Source: Okeania hirsuta (GTDB taxonomy: Bacteria; Cyanobacteriota; Cyanobacteriia; Cyanobacteriales; Microcoleaceae). From it: a DNA stretch of 64,000 bases. The translations under genes and the position numbers were made by a program. Positions 27,390 to 36,481 of the stretch are shown here, one piece after another (the first letter of the stretch is position 1; each line of letters starts with the position of its first letter). The stretch spans positions 16,534-80,533 of the forward strand of contig NZ_RCBY01000007.1 in NCBI RefSeq assembly GCF_003838195.1, written 5' to 3'. Below the pieces are notes generated by a model, which made no database searches, had not been told where the DNA came from, and saw only the letters and a program-made list of their open reading frames with translations.

Positions 27390-29891
27390 ATGACTCAGAC
27401 TGCTTATAGATTCTACCTGAAGATTCAACAAGTTGAAAAAGTCTGCTTATTTGAACTTGCCTGGGGTAGAGGACAACAATTAAGTGTAACTATTCCTTAT
27501 CCTGAAAACCTTACCATATTTTATCAAGATTGGCAAACAAAATATCTAAGTTTTTATCATAGAGCTTTACGAGGAAGGGTAGTAAGTACAGGAACAATAA
27601 TCAGACAAGTTGATTGGGAACAAAAATTGGTCCAAGCAGAAGCAAAACTTCTGTGTGAATTTCATCGTTGGTTAAGACACGAAGAACTGTTTGAAATTAG
27701 AGCAATTATTGCTCAAGCAGCCAAACAAAAAACAGAAAATTTCCTACCATCACAGCACAACACTCATGTACCTACTATTGACATATTTTTAACTTGTAAC
27801 TGCCAAGAATTATGTCGTTTACCCTGGGAAGTATGGGAAATTACAGAATTTGCTGCATCCAGTAAAATTAGAATAGTCCGCCAACCTATTAATATCCACG
27901 ATACACCAGTCAATTATCAATCCAAACCCTGTCGAGGTAAAGCTAGGGTATTAGCAATACTGGGAGATGATACAGGTTTAAATTTCCAGGTAGATAGAGA
28001 AGCAGTAAAATCATTATCCCCAATAGCAGAAGTAGAGTTTGTGGGTTGGCAACCTCATGAGCGTCAAGCACAGCTAAAAGACAAAATTGTCAAAGCAATA
28101 AAAGACGAACGTGGGTGGGATATCTTATTTTTCGCAGGACACAGTAATGAAAATCTGAATACAGGAGGGGAACTAGCGATCGCTCCAGGGATATCTCTAT
28201 CCATGATCGAAATTGCTCAATCCTTAACTATAGCCAAACAGAGAGGTTTACAATTTGCCATCTTCAATTCCTGTAGTGGTTTAAGCATCGCTAACACCTT
28301 GATAGACTTGGGTTTAAGTCAAGTTGCCGTCATGCGAGAACCTATTCATAACCAAGTCGCCCAAGAATTTTTAGTGCGCTTTCTACAAAGTTTAGCCGAA
28401 TACAAAGATGTTCACGAATCATTATTATCAGCGTGTCAATTTTTAAAGTTAGAGAAAAATCTCACCTATCCTAGTACATATTTAATACCGTCTTTGTTTT
28501 GCCACCCGGATGCTCCACTATTTTGTCTTCAACCATCTAGAATTAAAGACAAATGCAAACGGTGGTTACCTAGCAAACAAGAAGCGATGGCGCTCGGTTC
28601 ATTAATTTTATGCAGTTGGCAATTATCAACTCAAAGCTTTTTAATTGAAAAGCGAGTATTAGTGCAAGCTATGTATCGGCAATTTACCAATCAACCTGAT
28701 AGCAAAAATTCGCCTCCCGTGCTATTAGTTGAAATCGACGAAGAGTCCATCAAAAAAGCCAAAATATCCGATCCTAGACCTATGGATCGTAGCTATATAG
28801 CCAAAATCATCGATCGACTAACATCTATAAACGCCAAAATCATTGGTGTTGATTATCTATTAGATCGCCATCAACCAAAAAACGACCGACAACTAGCTCG
28901 TACTCTGCGCTCATCCATAAAAAAACAAAATACTTGGTTTGTTTTAGCGACATCTCGTAATCTAGCTGGTAGTTGGTTTGAACCCTTGCCAGAGTTAGCA
29001 TCTCCAAATTGGCAACTACAGGGAGATACTTTTGTTGTCGGTTATGACAGTTACGTTACCCATTTTACACTGCTACCAAGGCAATATTCTAGCAAGAGAC
29101 CATTGCCCTTTGCTTATTGGTTAGCAGTTGCTCACCGGTTAAACTTTGAACAATCTGGGGAGTTGCTTCAACCTCAGATTAATTCTTCAGAGAGTTGGGT
29201 ATCTCAAGTGAAAAATCATATTAATCAGACCACAGGTGAATATGGATTTTTGGATTTATTTTCCAATTCATCTCGCTTACAACCTTTAACTAAATTTTCC
29301 TATAAATTAGGGCAAATGTGGATGCATCCAATTATAGATTTTTCTGTTCCCCCAGAAGCAGTTTTTCAACGTTTACCTGCTTGGCAACTTTTGGAGAGTA
29401 ATGATTCCCCATTATTACCACTAATTACACTAGATAAACGTCCATCAATAGTAATTATTGCTGCTAGATATAAAGATGCAGGATTAGTTGCTCCAGGAGG
29501 AGACAATTTTCCTTTACCTGCTGCTGTTGGTTTCTGGCGCTCTCAACATCCTGCAAACCCCAGTACAGTATTTACTGGAGGGGAAATTCATGCTTATATG
29601 GTTCATCATTTGCTCAATCAAAGATTAGTTATACCTATTCCTAATTTATGGTTAATTGTATTAGCTGCTTTGTTAGGAAAAGGAACAGTATTAGTATTAG
29701 GGAATAGTACTAATACTCAAAAACAAGAAATTATTCTGTTATTGTTTTTATTAACTTTAATTTATGCACTGGCGAGTCTACAAATTTATATTTCAGCAGC
29801 AATTTTATTACCTTGGTTGTTACCTAGTCTAACATTTTGGATTTATATCTTTTTATATTTGATTAACCGTAAGTCACGTTATTTTAATTGA
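27390..29891 (+). CDS. CHAT-protease / CHASE2 membrane fusion protein
   Basis: An 833-residue protein. Residues 1-130 are an N-terminal region found in cyanobacterial CHAT proteins. A caspase-like CHAT domain spans about 150-385, with the catalytic His in 'LFFAGHSNEN' (near 250) and Cys in 'IFNSCSGLS' (near 294). A membrane span lies near 405-420, then an extracytoplasmic CHASE2 domain at about 430-740 ('VLLVEIDEESI', 'IIGVDYLLDRHQ') and three C-terminal spans at about 750-830. The layout suggests an external signal sensed by CHASE2 controlling an internal His-Cys protease. The protease substrate is unknown. It converges with the WD40 gene, 80 bases apart. Confidence 0.9.
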   Translation: MTQTAYRFYLKIQQVEKVCLFELAWGRGQQLSVTIPYPENLTIFYQDWQTKYLSFYHRALRGRVVSTGTIIRQVDWEQKLVQAEAKLLCEFHRWLRHEELFEIRAIIAQAAKQKTENFLPSQHNTHVPTIDIFLTCNCQELCRLPWEVWEITEFAASSKIRIVRQPINIHDTPVNYQSKPCRGKARVLAILGDDTGLNFQVDREAVKSLSPIAEVEFVGWQPHERQAQLKDKIVKAIKDERGWDILFFAGHSNENLNTGGELAIAPGISLSMIEIAQSLTIAKQRGLQFAIFNSCSGLSIANTLIDLGLSQVAVMREPIHNQVAQEFLVRFLQSLAEYKDVHESLLSACQFLKLEKNLTYPSTYLIPSLFCHPDAPLFCLQPSRIKDKCKRWLPSKQEAMALGSLILCSWQLSTQSFLIEKRVLVQAMYRQFTNQPDSKNSPPVLLVEIDEESIKKAKISDPRPMDRSYIAKIIDRLTSINAKIIGVDYLLDRHQPKNDRQLARTLRSSIKKQNTWFVLATSRNLAGSWFEPLPELASPNWQLQGDTFVVGYDSYVTHFTLLPRQYSSKRPLPFAYWLAVAHRLNFEQSGELLQPQINSSESWVSQVKNHINQTTGEYGFLDLFSNSSRLQPLTKFSYKLGQMWMHPIIDFSVPPEAVFQRLPAWQLLESNDSPLLPLITLDKRPSIVIIAARYKDAGLVAPGGDNFPLPAAVGFWRSQHPANPSTVFTGGEIHAYMVHHLLNQRLVIPIPNLWLIVLAALLGKGTVLVLGNSTNTQKQEIILLLFLLTLIYALASLQIYISAAILLPWLLPSLTFWIYIFLYLINRKSRYFN

Positions 29892-29971
29892 GGTTTTATA
29901 TGATTTTGAAAAAAAATATTACAAATGGTGTAGGGAAGGAAAAAAGACAGAAAATATAATAAAAAAATCAA

Positions 29972-31216
29972 TCAATTCGGGTGAAAAGCTAAAGACGTTA
30001 CCCAACCAGAATGCTGTTGAAGAATACGAGGTGGTTGATAGCTATTGATATTCCACAAACGAATACTTCTGTCAGCACTTCCACTAGCCATAGTTTTACC
30101 ATCGCTACTTAAAGCAACTGCCCAAACCTTATCCTGATGACCATTAAAAATACGTTTGAGTTTTCCTGTTTCTAGTTGCCACAACCGAATAGTTTGATCG
30201 GCACTCCCACTAACCACATTTTTTCCATCGCTGCTAATAGCAACTGCAAAAACTGAGTCTCCATGACTGGTAGGAGAGTTGGGAGCAAAAAAAGTGTGAC
30301 AATGTTGTTTTGTCTCTATATTATATGTGGTGATTTTTCCGTCGAAGTCTCCGCTAACGAGTATGGGAGTCTTGATATTAAGAGCGACAGTTTGTACTTC
30401 CTGTGAATATCCGAAAAAAGTGTAGAGACGTTTACCAGTTTTGATATTCCATAAGCTGACTGAGCGATCGCTACTTGCTGTGGCAAAAGTTTGACCATCT
30501 CCACTAACAGTCACAGCATTAATTGAGGCGGTATGTGCTTTGATAACTTTTGTACATTTCCAAATTAATTTTTGCTGCGGTTGTAGCTCCGAAGTTTCTG
30601 TGGGTGAGGTAGAAAAACTTGATTTATTTTGGCAACCTATATTTTTCTTCAGTTGTGTCAACTCTGCCTCTATTTCCAAATCAGTAAATTTTTGCTTTGC
30701 CACAGTTTCAGTCAAGACAAAATCCAATTCAACCATGGTTTGATTATAAGCTTCTTGCCACGAAACTCGATCTAAAAATTTCCCCTCCATCTGCTCAAAA
30801 ATAGCAAAAGAATCAACTATTCGGTTTTGTGGGGATGAGTTAATCGCTTGAAAAAATCCATAAAGACCAAGACCAACTACTCCACCAAAAGTTGCCATTG
30901 CTCCCATACCAACACCAAAAGCAGTCCCCCCAACTCCCAAACCTATACCACCAATAGTAGAAGAAAGAGTAACTCCTCCATAACTACCCATACCAATAAA
31001 ACCAATAGCAGTGGGGTCTGATTCTGTGATAGCTTTGACCGCTCCATAAGTTGCTGCACCGACAACTGCACCTGCACCGATAATAGGAGTTGCGCCGATG
31101 CTGATACCTCCAAAACTACCTATTAATCCAATATTGCCGACTGTGGTAGAAAAGGTTGCGCCAGTTGTTGCGCCTATGGATATATATGGAAGACTTTCAG
31201 GTAAATTTTTGCTCAT
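29972..31216 (-). CDS. WD40-repeat protein with Gly-rich membrane N-terminus, apparently shortened
   Basis: A 414-residue protein. Residues 10-125 are Gly/Ala-rich and hydrophobic, with two or three likely membrane hairpins ('IGLGVGGTAFGVGMGAM'). A helical linker follows (about 135-200, with 'LEIEAELTQLKKNIGC'). Then WD40 repeats start near 212: four recognisable blades ('FATASSDRSVSLWNIKTG', 'VVSGSADQTIRLWQLETG', 'MASGSADRSIRLWNI', plus one divergent). The fifth stops at 'SGWVTSLAFHPN'. A closed propeller normally needs seven blades, so the C-terminus is probably lost, with the stop next to the CHAT gene. The rest of the gene is not visible downstream. Confidence 0.82.
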   Translation of the reverse strand: MSKNLPESLPYISIGATTGATFSTTVGNIGLIGSFGGISIGATPIIGAGAVVGAATYGAVKAITESDPTAIGFIGMGSYGGVTLSSTIGGIGLGVGGTAFGVGMGAMATFGGVVGLGLYGFFQAINSSPQNRIVDSFAIFEQMEGKFLDRVSWQEAYNQTMVELDFVLTETVAKQKFTDLEIEAELTQLKKNIGCQNKSSFSTSPTETSELQPQQKLIWKCTKVIKAHTASINAVTVSGDGQTFATASSDRSVSLWNIKTGKRLYTFFGYSQEVQTVALNIKTPILVSGDFDGKITTYNIETKQHCHTFFAPNSPTSHGDSVFAVAISSDGKNVVSGSADQTIRLWQLETGKLKRIFNGHQDKVWAVALSSDGKTMASGSADRSIRLWNINSYQPPRILQQHSGWVTSLAFHPN

Positions 31217-31363
31217 TGCTAGAAACCCACTAATGTTTGGGTCAAGAAAAATGTGTGTTTGATTTCAACATAAACTTTTTCTGGTTAGCTCTGCATCAGT
31301 GGATTTACCAATTTTTTTAAGATCGAGTTTCGTATGTTATAATGCCTACCTTAATTCTTTGCT

Positions 31364-31801
31364 TCAAGGCAAATATTTCTGCACGACACTCCAACCAGTC
31401 AAAGATACTGTTGCGAAACTAAACAACAAAATAATATTAGTCGTGATATGGAGCGATCGCGCCCAAGGTTGTTTAGGATCAATCTGAGTCGCACTCCACG
31501 CGGAAACTAAAACCAAAGCTACAACAGTTAAACCAGCAGGTAAATGAGCAGAATGACCCAAGTTACCATAATAACCAATAGTTCCCACCAAACCAATTGC
31601 CAGTAACAAAATTACTAGAAATACCATTGTACCACCAATAATATAATGAAAACCTCGTAACCATTGGGGGCGTTTTTGTTTGTTATGGCGGGCAAAAAAC
31701 ATCCAACCGCCTGTTACTGCTAATAATGAATAGGCAAATAGGGAAAGACCCATAGACCAAGCTGCTATTTTCCATAGCCAGAGAAAAGAAGGTAAATTCA
31801 T
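31364..31801 (-). CDS. DUF4079 four-helix membrane protein
   Basis: A 145-residue integral membrane protein of the DUF4079 family with four spans, at about 10-32, 50-72, 82-102 and 115-138. A conserved His in 'WLRGFHYIIGGTM' and another in 'GNLGHSAHLPAGLT' resemble haem- or quinone-linked helices of ferric-reductase-like proteins, but that role is inference. DUF4079 proteins are found across cyanobacteria. It lies alone on the minus strand, 147 bases upstream of the WD40 gene, and could share its transcription direction. The C-terminus 'SVVQKYLP' is complete. Confidence 0.85.
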   Translation of the reverse strand: MNLPSFLWLWKIAAWSMGLSLFAYSLLAVTGGWMFFARHNKQKRPQWLRGFHYIIGGTMVFLVILLLAIGLVGTIGYYGNLGHSAHLPAGLTVVALVLVSAWSATQIDPKQPWARSLHITTNIILLFSFATVSLTGWSVVQKYLP

Positions 31802-31917
31802 GTATATTGATTGTAATGTTTACATTCAAGATAAAGAGGGAACAGGGAGGAGCAATTGATAATTTATGGATAATAATTGATTTTATTCTTGATTTTTACC
31901 AGATGTCTAATAAATTA

Positions 31918-32059
31918 GACCATTTCTCAAAAACTTTTCTACGCTTTCTTGAGCAGGAGACCCACCCCTACTGCTCCCAGGAGGGGAAGTAGGGAAGTGG
32001 GGGAGAAGTAAACATAATAATAATTAACACTAACATAGCTAAAATTAGCAAAAAAAATA
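31918..32059. repeat. MITE-G repeat, copy 2
   Basis: It shares 'ccatttctcaaaaactttt', 'aagtaaacataa' and 'aataattaac' with 8890-9061, here without the GC-rich module. A lone MITE-C terminus, 'ccagatgtctaa', lies immediately before it (31899-31910). Confidence 0.6.
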
Positions 32060-32132
32060 TTTAGATAACTTAATTTAATGTTGTTCTATTTTTGGACATT
32101 TAACTATTGTCCAACAGTTAAGGAAAAAAATC

Positions 32133-32606
32133 ATGGGTACTAGAGAAGCATCTTTTTTATTAGGTATATCTCGTCAACGTTTATTAGTTTTACTTGCTCA
32201 AGGAAGAGTTAAAGGAGCACAGAAAAAAGGTAGATTCTGGGAAATACCAGTATCTTCGAGTGGAATGCCCGTAATAATTCCGGCTCGGCGGGGTCCGAAA
32301 GGTATGTGGCGCAAGAAAGAAACTACTACACCAAAAATGATTCATGTCAATCAAAACAAAATTCAAAGTAATAAAACTAAGCCTCCAACAGAATTGGAAC
32401 CTGTAGTGTCACTCAAGCACAGCGGTCATAACTATTATGGTTATGAGTTATATATTTCAGGTCCTTGCCAAATAGTCTATCGACCTTACAAACCAGCAAG
32501 TTGTGGCGCTCATCTGTGGATTAATACTTTTGATTCTGTGCAATTTATAGATACTAAATCGAATCCAGCTACTGCAAGGCAATCTAGCAAACAAATTTTC
32601 ATCTAG
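32133..32606 (+). CDS. helix-turn-helix domain protein
   Basis: A 157-residue protein. The N-terminal 40 residues form an excisionase/MerR-like helix-turn-helix ('TREASFLLGISRQRLLVLL', then 'GRVKGAQKKGRFWEIP'), with a basic linker up to residue 90. The C-terminal part has aromatic residues ('HNYYGYELYISGPCQIVY') that I do not recognise as a named domain. It is probably a DNA-binding protein of limited size, perhaps derived from a mobile element. The ATG is preceded by 'aaggaaaaaaatc', a usable ribosome site. There is no partner gene next to it. Confidence 0.7.
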   Translation: MGTREASFLLGISRQRLLVLLAQGRVKGAQKKGRFWEIPVSSSGMPVIIPARRGPKGMWRKKETTTPKMIHVNQNKIQSNKTKPPTELEPVVSLKHSGHNYYGYELYISGPCQIVYRPYKPASCGAHLWINTFDSVQFIDTKSNPATARQSSKQIFI

Positions 32607-32861
32607 TTTGCTTTCAAAGATAGAATATCATCACTAAAAAATATTTATTCGCTCAGAGCAGCTCAACTGACAATAACTTCAGCAGGCTTGGTGCTGTTTG
32701 TTTGTGGGAAATTGTCACAGTATTAAGGTAGAAAATTTTGAACTCTCCACACTTCTCACACTCCCTTACTCCCCTACTCCCCTACTCCTCTGCTGAATCC
32801 TGACTCCTAAAGTATTAAAATTAATATCATACACTAATTCAGCAACGCCAAAAATTTTATC

Positions 32862-33821
32862 ATGCCTACCTATACTGGAATTTCTAGTGAAGCTTTTCGC
32901 CATCCCTTGGACCGGGAAGCAGAAAATGCTTTACGCAGCGTGCCTGGGTTTGACTTGATTGCCAGCAAATTTGTAGAATTTGTTTACGAACGCCCACAAT
33001 ATGTTTATTTAATGGGAAATAGTATTCAAGTTGGGCCTCGTCAATATGCTAGTATCTATCAGATATTTCGGGGATGCGTTAGAGATTTAGATATACTCCC
33101 CGAACCTACTTTATTTGTATCTCAAAATCCTCAAGTAAATAGCTATTCTCTAGGCAAAGAACAACCTTTAATTATCCTAAATACTGGTCTTTTAGACTTA
33201 TTAAATGAGAAAGAATTAAAGACTGTACTAGCTCACGAATTAGGACATATTAAATGTGGCCACCCAACTTTAAACCAGATGGCAATTTGGGCAATGGGTA
33301 TAGCTTCTATGATTGGGGAAGTAACATTTGGTTTGGGTAATGTAGTTAGTAGTGGATTGATTTATGCTTTCTATGAGTGGCGACGCAAAGCTGAGTTATC
33401 AGCAGACCGGGCGGCTTTGTTAGTGATGGATGACCTAAATTTAGTCATGGAAACTATGATGAAGTTGGCTGGGGTAAGTAGTAAGTATGCCAATGAGTGT
33501 AGTTTACAAGAGTTTATTCGTCAGTCCGATAATTATCAAGACTTAGACCAAGATGGCCTAAATCAAGTGTATAAATTCTTGCTTTATAATGGTGGTCAGG
33601 GTGTAATGTTGAGTCATCCTTTCCCTGTAGAAAGGCTACAGTATTTACAAAACTGGGCAAATTCTTCAGAATATCGTCAAATTCGTGCTGGTAACTACAA
33701 AAGAGCTGGTGCTGAGGGTGCTGTTGAGGTTGAAGTTGAATCCCCAAAAAATGAATCTGAAGAGTTGCGCCGTCAAATTCAGGAACTGCAAAAGGAAATT
33801 AATCGAATTAAGGGGAATTAA
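32862..33821 (+). CDS. M48 family zinc metalloprotease
   Basis: A 319-residue protease. The zinc site HExxH is H125, E126 and H129 in 'LAHELGHIKCGH', and the third ligand Glu lies in 'RRKAELSADRAALL' (near 178). A weakly hydrophobic segment at about 140-170 separates them and may be membrane-associated. The N-terminal part ('TGISSEAFRHPLDREAENAL') is typical of the soluble cyanobacterial M48B group related to Oma1/HtpX. The C-terminus is a charged coiled-coil (about 290-319, 'ESEELRRQIQELQKEINRIK'). It probably degrades damaged proteins at the membrane. The start was chosen by conservation; a short AT-rich leader precedes it. Confidence 0.92.
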   Translation: MPTYTGISSEAFRHPLDREAENALRSVPGFDLIASKFVEFVYERPQYVYLMGNSIQVGPRQYASIYQIFRGCVRDLDILPEPTLFVSQNPQVNSYSLGKEQPLIILNTGLLDLLNEKELKTVLAHELGHIKCGHPTLNQMAIWAMGIASMIGEVTFGLGNVVSSGLIYAFYEWRRKAELSADRAALLVMDDLNLVMETMMKLAGVSSKYANECSLQEFIRQSDNYQDLDQDGLNQVYKFLLYNGGQGVMLSHPFPVERLQYLQNWANSSEYRQIRAGNYKRAGAEGAVEVEVESPKNESEELRRQIQELQKEINRIKGN

Positions 33822-33980
33822 AAATATACTCTACTTCCTAAATTTATCCGGAAACTAGCTTGTATCTAGATGTAGTTAATAGTATGAAATATGTACAAAT
33901 ATTTGTTTCTCTTAGTAAGAAATATTAGTCTACTGTTTTCTGTATCTAAAACTATACAAAATAATCAGGTATTTATAATT

Positions 33981-34403
33981 ATGTTACAAGATAAAAATAA
34001 GAATGGTTATAGCAAAGCACCTATATTTTGGGGTCTGAGCAAAGCAGGAGCGATCGCTCTGACAGTAGCAGCGACAGTCATGGGATTTACTAATCCTCCT
34101 AGAAGTGAATATGTTAATTATGCTTCTAATAAACTGGCAAGTGAGATTAGAGAATCTGTTTGTAAAGAGTCAAAAGTTCCAGATTTTTTGAGTGATTTTA
34201 CAGGTGATTTAGTTCAAAGTTGTGAAAAGCTAATTAAGAGTCAAAGAACTACGATTAAAGAATTAATGGATAATGCCACTCAACGTCAGAATTTAATATT
34301 ATTTAGTGTTTATACAACTGAGTTTCGTGGTAATAGATATCAGACTATTGGAGCAGTGGGAAATTTTCTGACATTTCCACCAGAGAAAATCGAGCAAAAT
34401 TAA
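33981..34403 (+). CDS. DUF4359 domain protein
   Basis: A 140-residue protein starting at ATG 33981. The frame stays open upstream to 33891, but those residues have no family character. It has one membrane segment or uncleaved signal at about 17-35 ('AGAIALTVAATVMGF'). The DUF4359 region follows, with 'YVNYASNKLASEIRESVC' and 'LVQSCEKLIKSQRTTIKEL' and two conserved Cys. It ends in an extracytoplasmic-looking beta region with 'YQTIGAVGNFLTF'. DUF4359 proteins are cyanobacterial with unknown function. The gene is followed immediately by a MITE-A insertion and then a terminator. Confidence 0.8.
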   Translation: MLQDKNKNGYSKAPIFWGLSKAGAIALTVAATVMGFTNPPRSEYVNYASNKLASEIRESVCKESKVPDFLSDFTGDLVQSCEKLIKSQRTTIKELMDNATQRQNLILFSVYTTEFRGNRYQTIGAVGNFLTFPPEKIEQN

Positions 34404-34425
34404 TTACAATTCATGCTACTTCAGC

Positions 34426-34547
34426 GGGAGCATCTCAATGCAAGAATAAAGCCAAAAATTTATCGCTTTTAGGCAACAGGCAACAGGCAACAGGGAATAG
34501 GGAATATATAGGAAAAAAAAGTATTTTTGCAAATATGAAATGCACCC
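34426..34547. mobile_element. MITE-A, copy 2
   Basis: It is 122 bp, from GGGAGCATCTCA to TGAAATGCACCC, in the opposite orientation to 388-505 and carrying 'ggcaaca' heptamers. The flanking 8-mers 'acttcagc' and 'aattcagc' match at 7 of 8 positions, again an 8-bp duplication. It lies 23 bases after the DUF4359 stop, between that gene and its terminator. Confidence 0.8.
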
Positions 34548-34563
34548 AATTCAGCAAACTTTG

Positions 34564-34602
34564 TAGAGGCGTTTTATTTAACGTCTCTATATTTTTTTTC
34601 CG
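34564..34602 (+). terminator. rho-independent terminator
   Basis: A stem with arms AGAGGCG and CGTCTCT (one G-T pair) is followed by 'atattttttttcc'. It probably terminates the DUF4359 transcript from the left and lies just outside the acetyltransferase remnant. Confidence 0.6.
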
Positions 34603-34608
34603 AAATAT

Positions 34609-35213
34609 TTAGAATTGATATTCTTTCTTAGATTCTAATAAATTTCTATACAAAGGTGATTTGATTTTTTCTAAATGCTCAATATTCACTATATCTAATA
34701 CCATCAGCACCCTACTTTCATAAAATGAAGAATCAATTGTACCAATAGTTTGATAACCTAATTTTTCAAAAAAGGGAACCAAGTATGCTAAATTATCTAT
34801 CAAATTAAATTTGATTTCATCTAACAACAGTTGTTTATAGTGTGCTTGCACTATTTTCAAAGCTATTAGCGTTCCTCTAAGATAACTTTTAACCATAAAT
34901 CTCCTACTAATTGATGTAGATAAGACATTTGCATCTCCTACTGTTTCACTAATCTTATAAAACTTTATATAATAGTCTGAATCTAAATCTTTAGCATAAT
35001 TGCATCGAGCAGTACCAACTAATTCATGATTATTAAAAGCTACAAATAAATTAGCACATAAGTCTAATGTGTCTTCTACTTTCTTTTGTTCGTGGTTAGG
35101 TTCATAGTTTGGACAATTTTTCAACCATCCTAGTTATTCTACATAGATTTGATAGCACAATTTAAATTTTTTTCTCTTTCTTCAGGAGTTTGAGCTAATC
35201 TGATTTCTAACAT
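34609..35213 (-). pseudogene. decayed GNAT-fold acetyltransferase, copy 1
   Basis: The longest open part (34609-35124, 171 residues) looks like a GNAT/FeeM-type acyltransferase ('FVAFNNHELVGTARCN', 'LVPFFEKLGYQTIG'). It lacks the normal N-terminus. Reading upstream from an ATG at 35213 gives 'MLEIRLAQTPEERE', then a one-base deletion in an A run, then 'LCYQIYVE' ending at TAA, where the neighbouring copy has GAA. The gene is therefore broken at least twice. The acetyl-CoA loop usually 'R-G-x-G' reads 'YLRGTLIAL', so the loop is damaged too. It is a tandem duplicate of 35426-36029. Confidence 0.8.
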
Positions 35214-35425
35214 AATTAGAGATATAGCGTTTTTATTTGAGATGCGGAAACCAAATCCTCTTAAAAAGGGAATAAGGAATAGGCAATTAGCAATTTTAAA
35301 GGATGAAAAACAGTATTAAATTCTGAAAAATAAAAGGGAAGAGCTACTTAATACAGCATTTTTTTATGATAAAAAACCACGTTATAGATTTACATTTTAT
35401 TGAAAAAACTATATTATTTCTTAGA

Positions 35426-36029
35426 TTATAACAAGTTTCTATACAAAGATTGAAAAGGTGATTTAACTTTCTCTAAATGTTTAAAATCAAGTAGGCCTAG
35501 CACCATCAGCACACTACTTTCATACATTTGATAATCAATTTCACTAATAGTTTGATAACCTAGTTTTTCAAAAAAAGGAACCAAGTATAATTCGGCATCT
35601 ACAAAATCAAATTTGATTCCATCTAGCAACTGTTGTTTGTATAATGCTTGCATTATTTTCAACCCTATACCTTTTCCTCTAAAATTACTTTGAACCATAA
35701 ATCTCCCAGTAATTGATGTATATAAGGTATTTATATCTCCTACTTTTTCCATTTGATAGAGTTTTATATAGTAGTCTAAATCTAAGTTTTCCAAGCCTAA
35801 GTCTTTAGTATAATTGCATCTAAATAGTACCAACCAATTGATGATGATCGAGAGCCATAAATAGATTAGCAGATAAGTCCAATAGGTCTTCTACTTTCTT
35901 TTGTTGGTGGTTTGGTTCATAGTTTGGAAAATTTTCCAACCATCCTAGTTCTTCTGCATAGATTTGATAGCGCAATTTGAAAATTTATTCTCTTTCTTCA
36001 AGAGTCCGAGCTAATCTGATTTCTAACAT
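35426..36029 (-). pseudogene. decayed GNAT-fold acetyltransferase, copy 2
   Basis: The reading from ATG 36029 gives 'MLEIRLARTLEERE' then an in-frame TAA. It resumes 'IFKLRYQIYAEELGWLEN', continues to 'HHQLVGTI', and meets a TAG caused by one extra T. One frame over it continues 'RCNYTKDLG' to the end at 35426. In this copy the acetyl-CoA loop 'FRGKGIGLKIMQALY' is intact. The 'FKLRYQIYAEELG' start is reminiscent of FeeM/LuxI-type N-acyl transferases. Comparing the two copies would allow the ancestral protein of about 200 residues to be reconstructed. Confidence 0.8.
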
Positions 36030-36481
36030 AGTATTTATATCGATTCAACTTCTGTTATTTTTTCACTTACTTGCGATCAATTTCTATTCTGATTTGATAA
36101 CAATTTTGAGAACTAAATCTCTGGCAATTACAAACAATAAACAATATTATACCATTTTTTTCATGGCAAAAAATCGTTGGTAGTCATATCAATGTCTCCT
36201 TAAACAGAATTGCTTGCTGTTCCACCGAAGGACTCTACAAGCTTTTCAGAAAAGGTTTAAATCTTAATGGAAATGTCTATTAATAGCCAGATAAAAAAGC
36301 TAATTGCTGATATCTGACTACTAATTAATTACTCTACAACATTACCGAAGAATTAATAATTAAATAATTCAGGTTTAAAGTCTCCCCTTTCAAGGGTAAA
36401 AAAATAAATTTTTTCCCTACCGTGTCAATCCTCTCCCTAAAAGGGAGAGGTAATTATCAATTATCAATTATCAATTATCAA
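36030..36481. other. intergenic with a MITE-E-like tail
   Basis: Bases 36340-36480 show 'ttaccgaagaattaat', 'gtttaaagtctcccctttc' and tandem 'aattatc' heptamers. The last heptamers run up to the hisS stop codon. No gene is seen. Confidence 0.5.
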
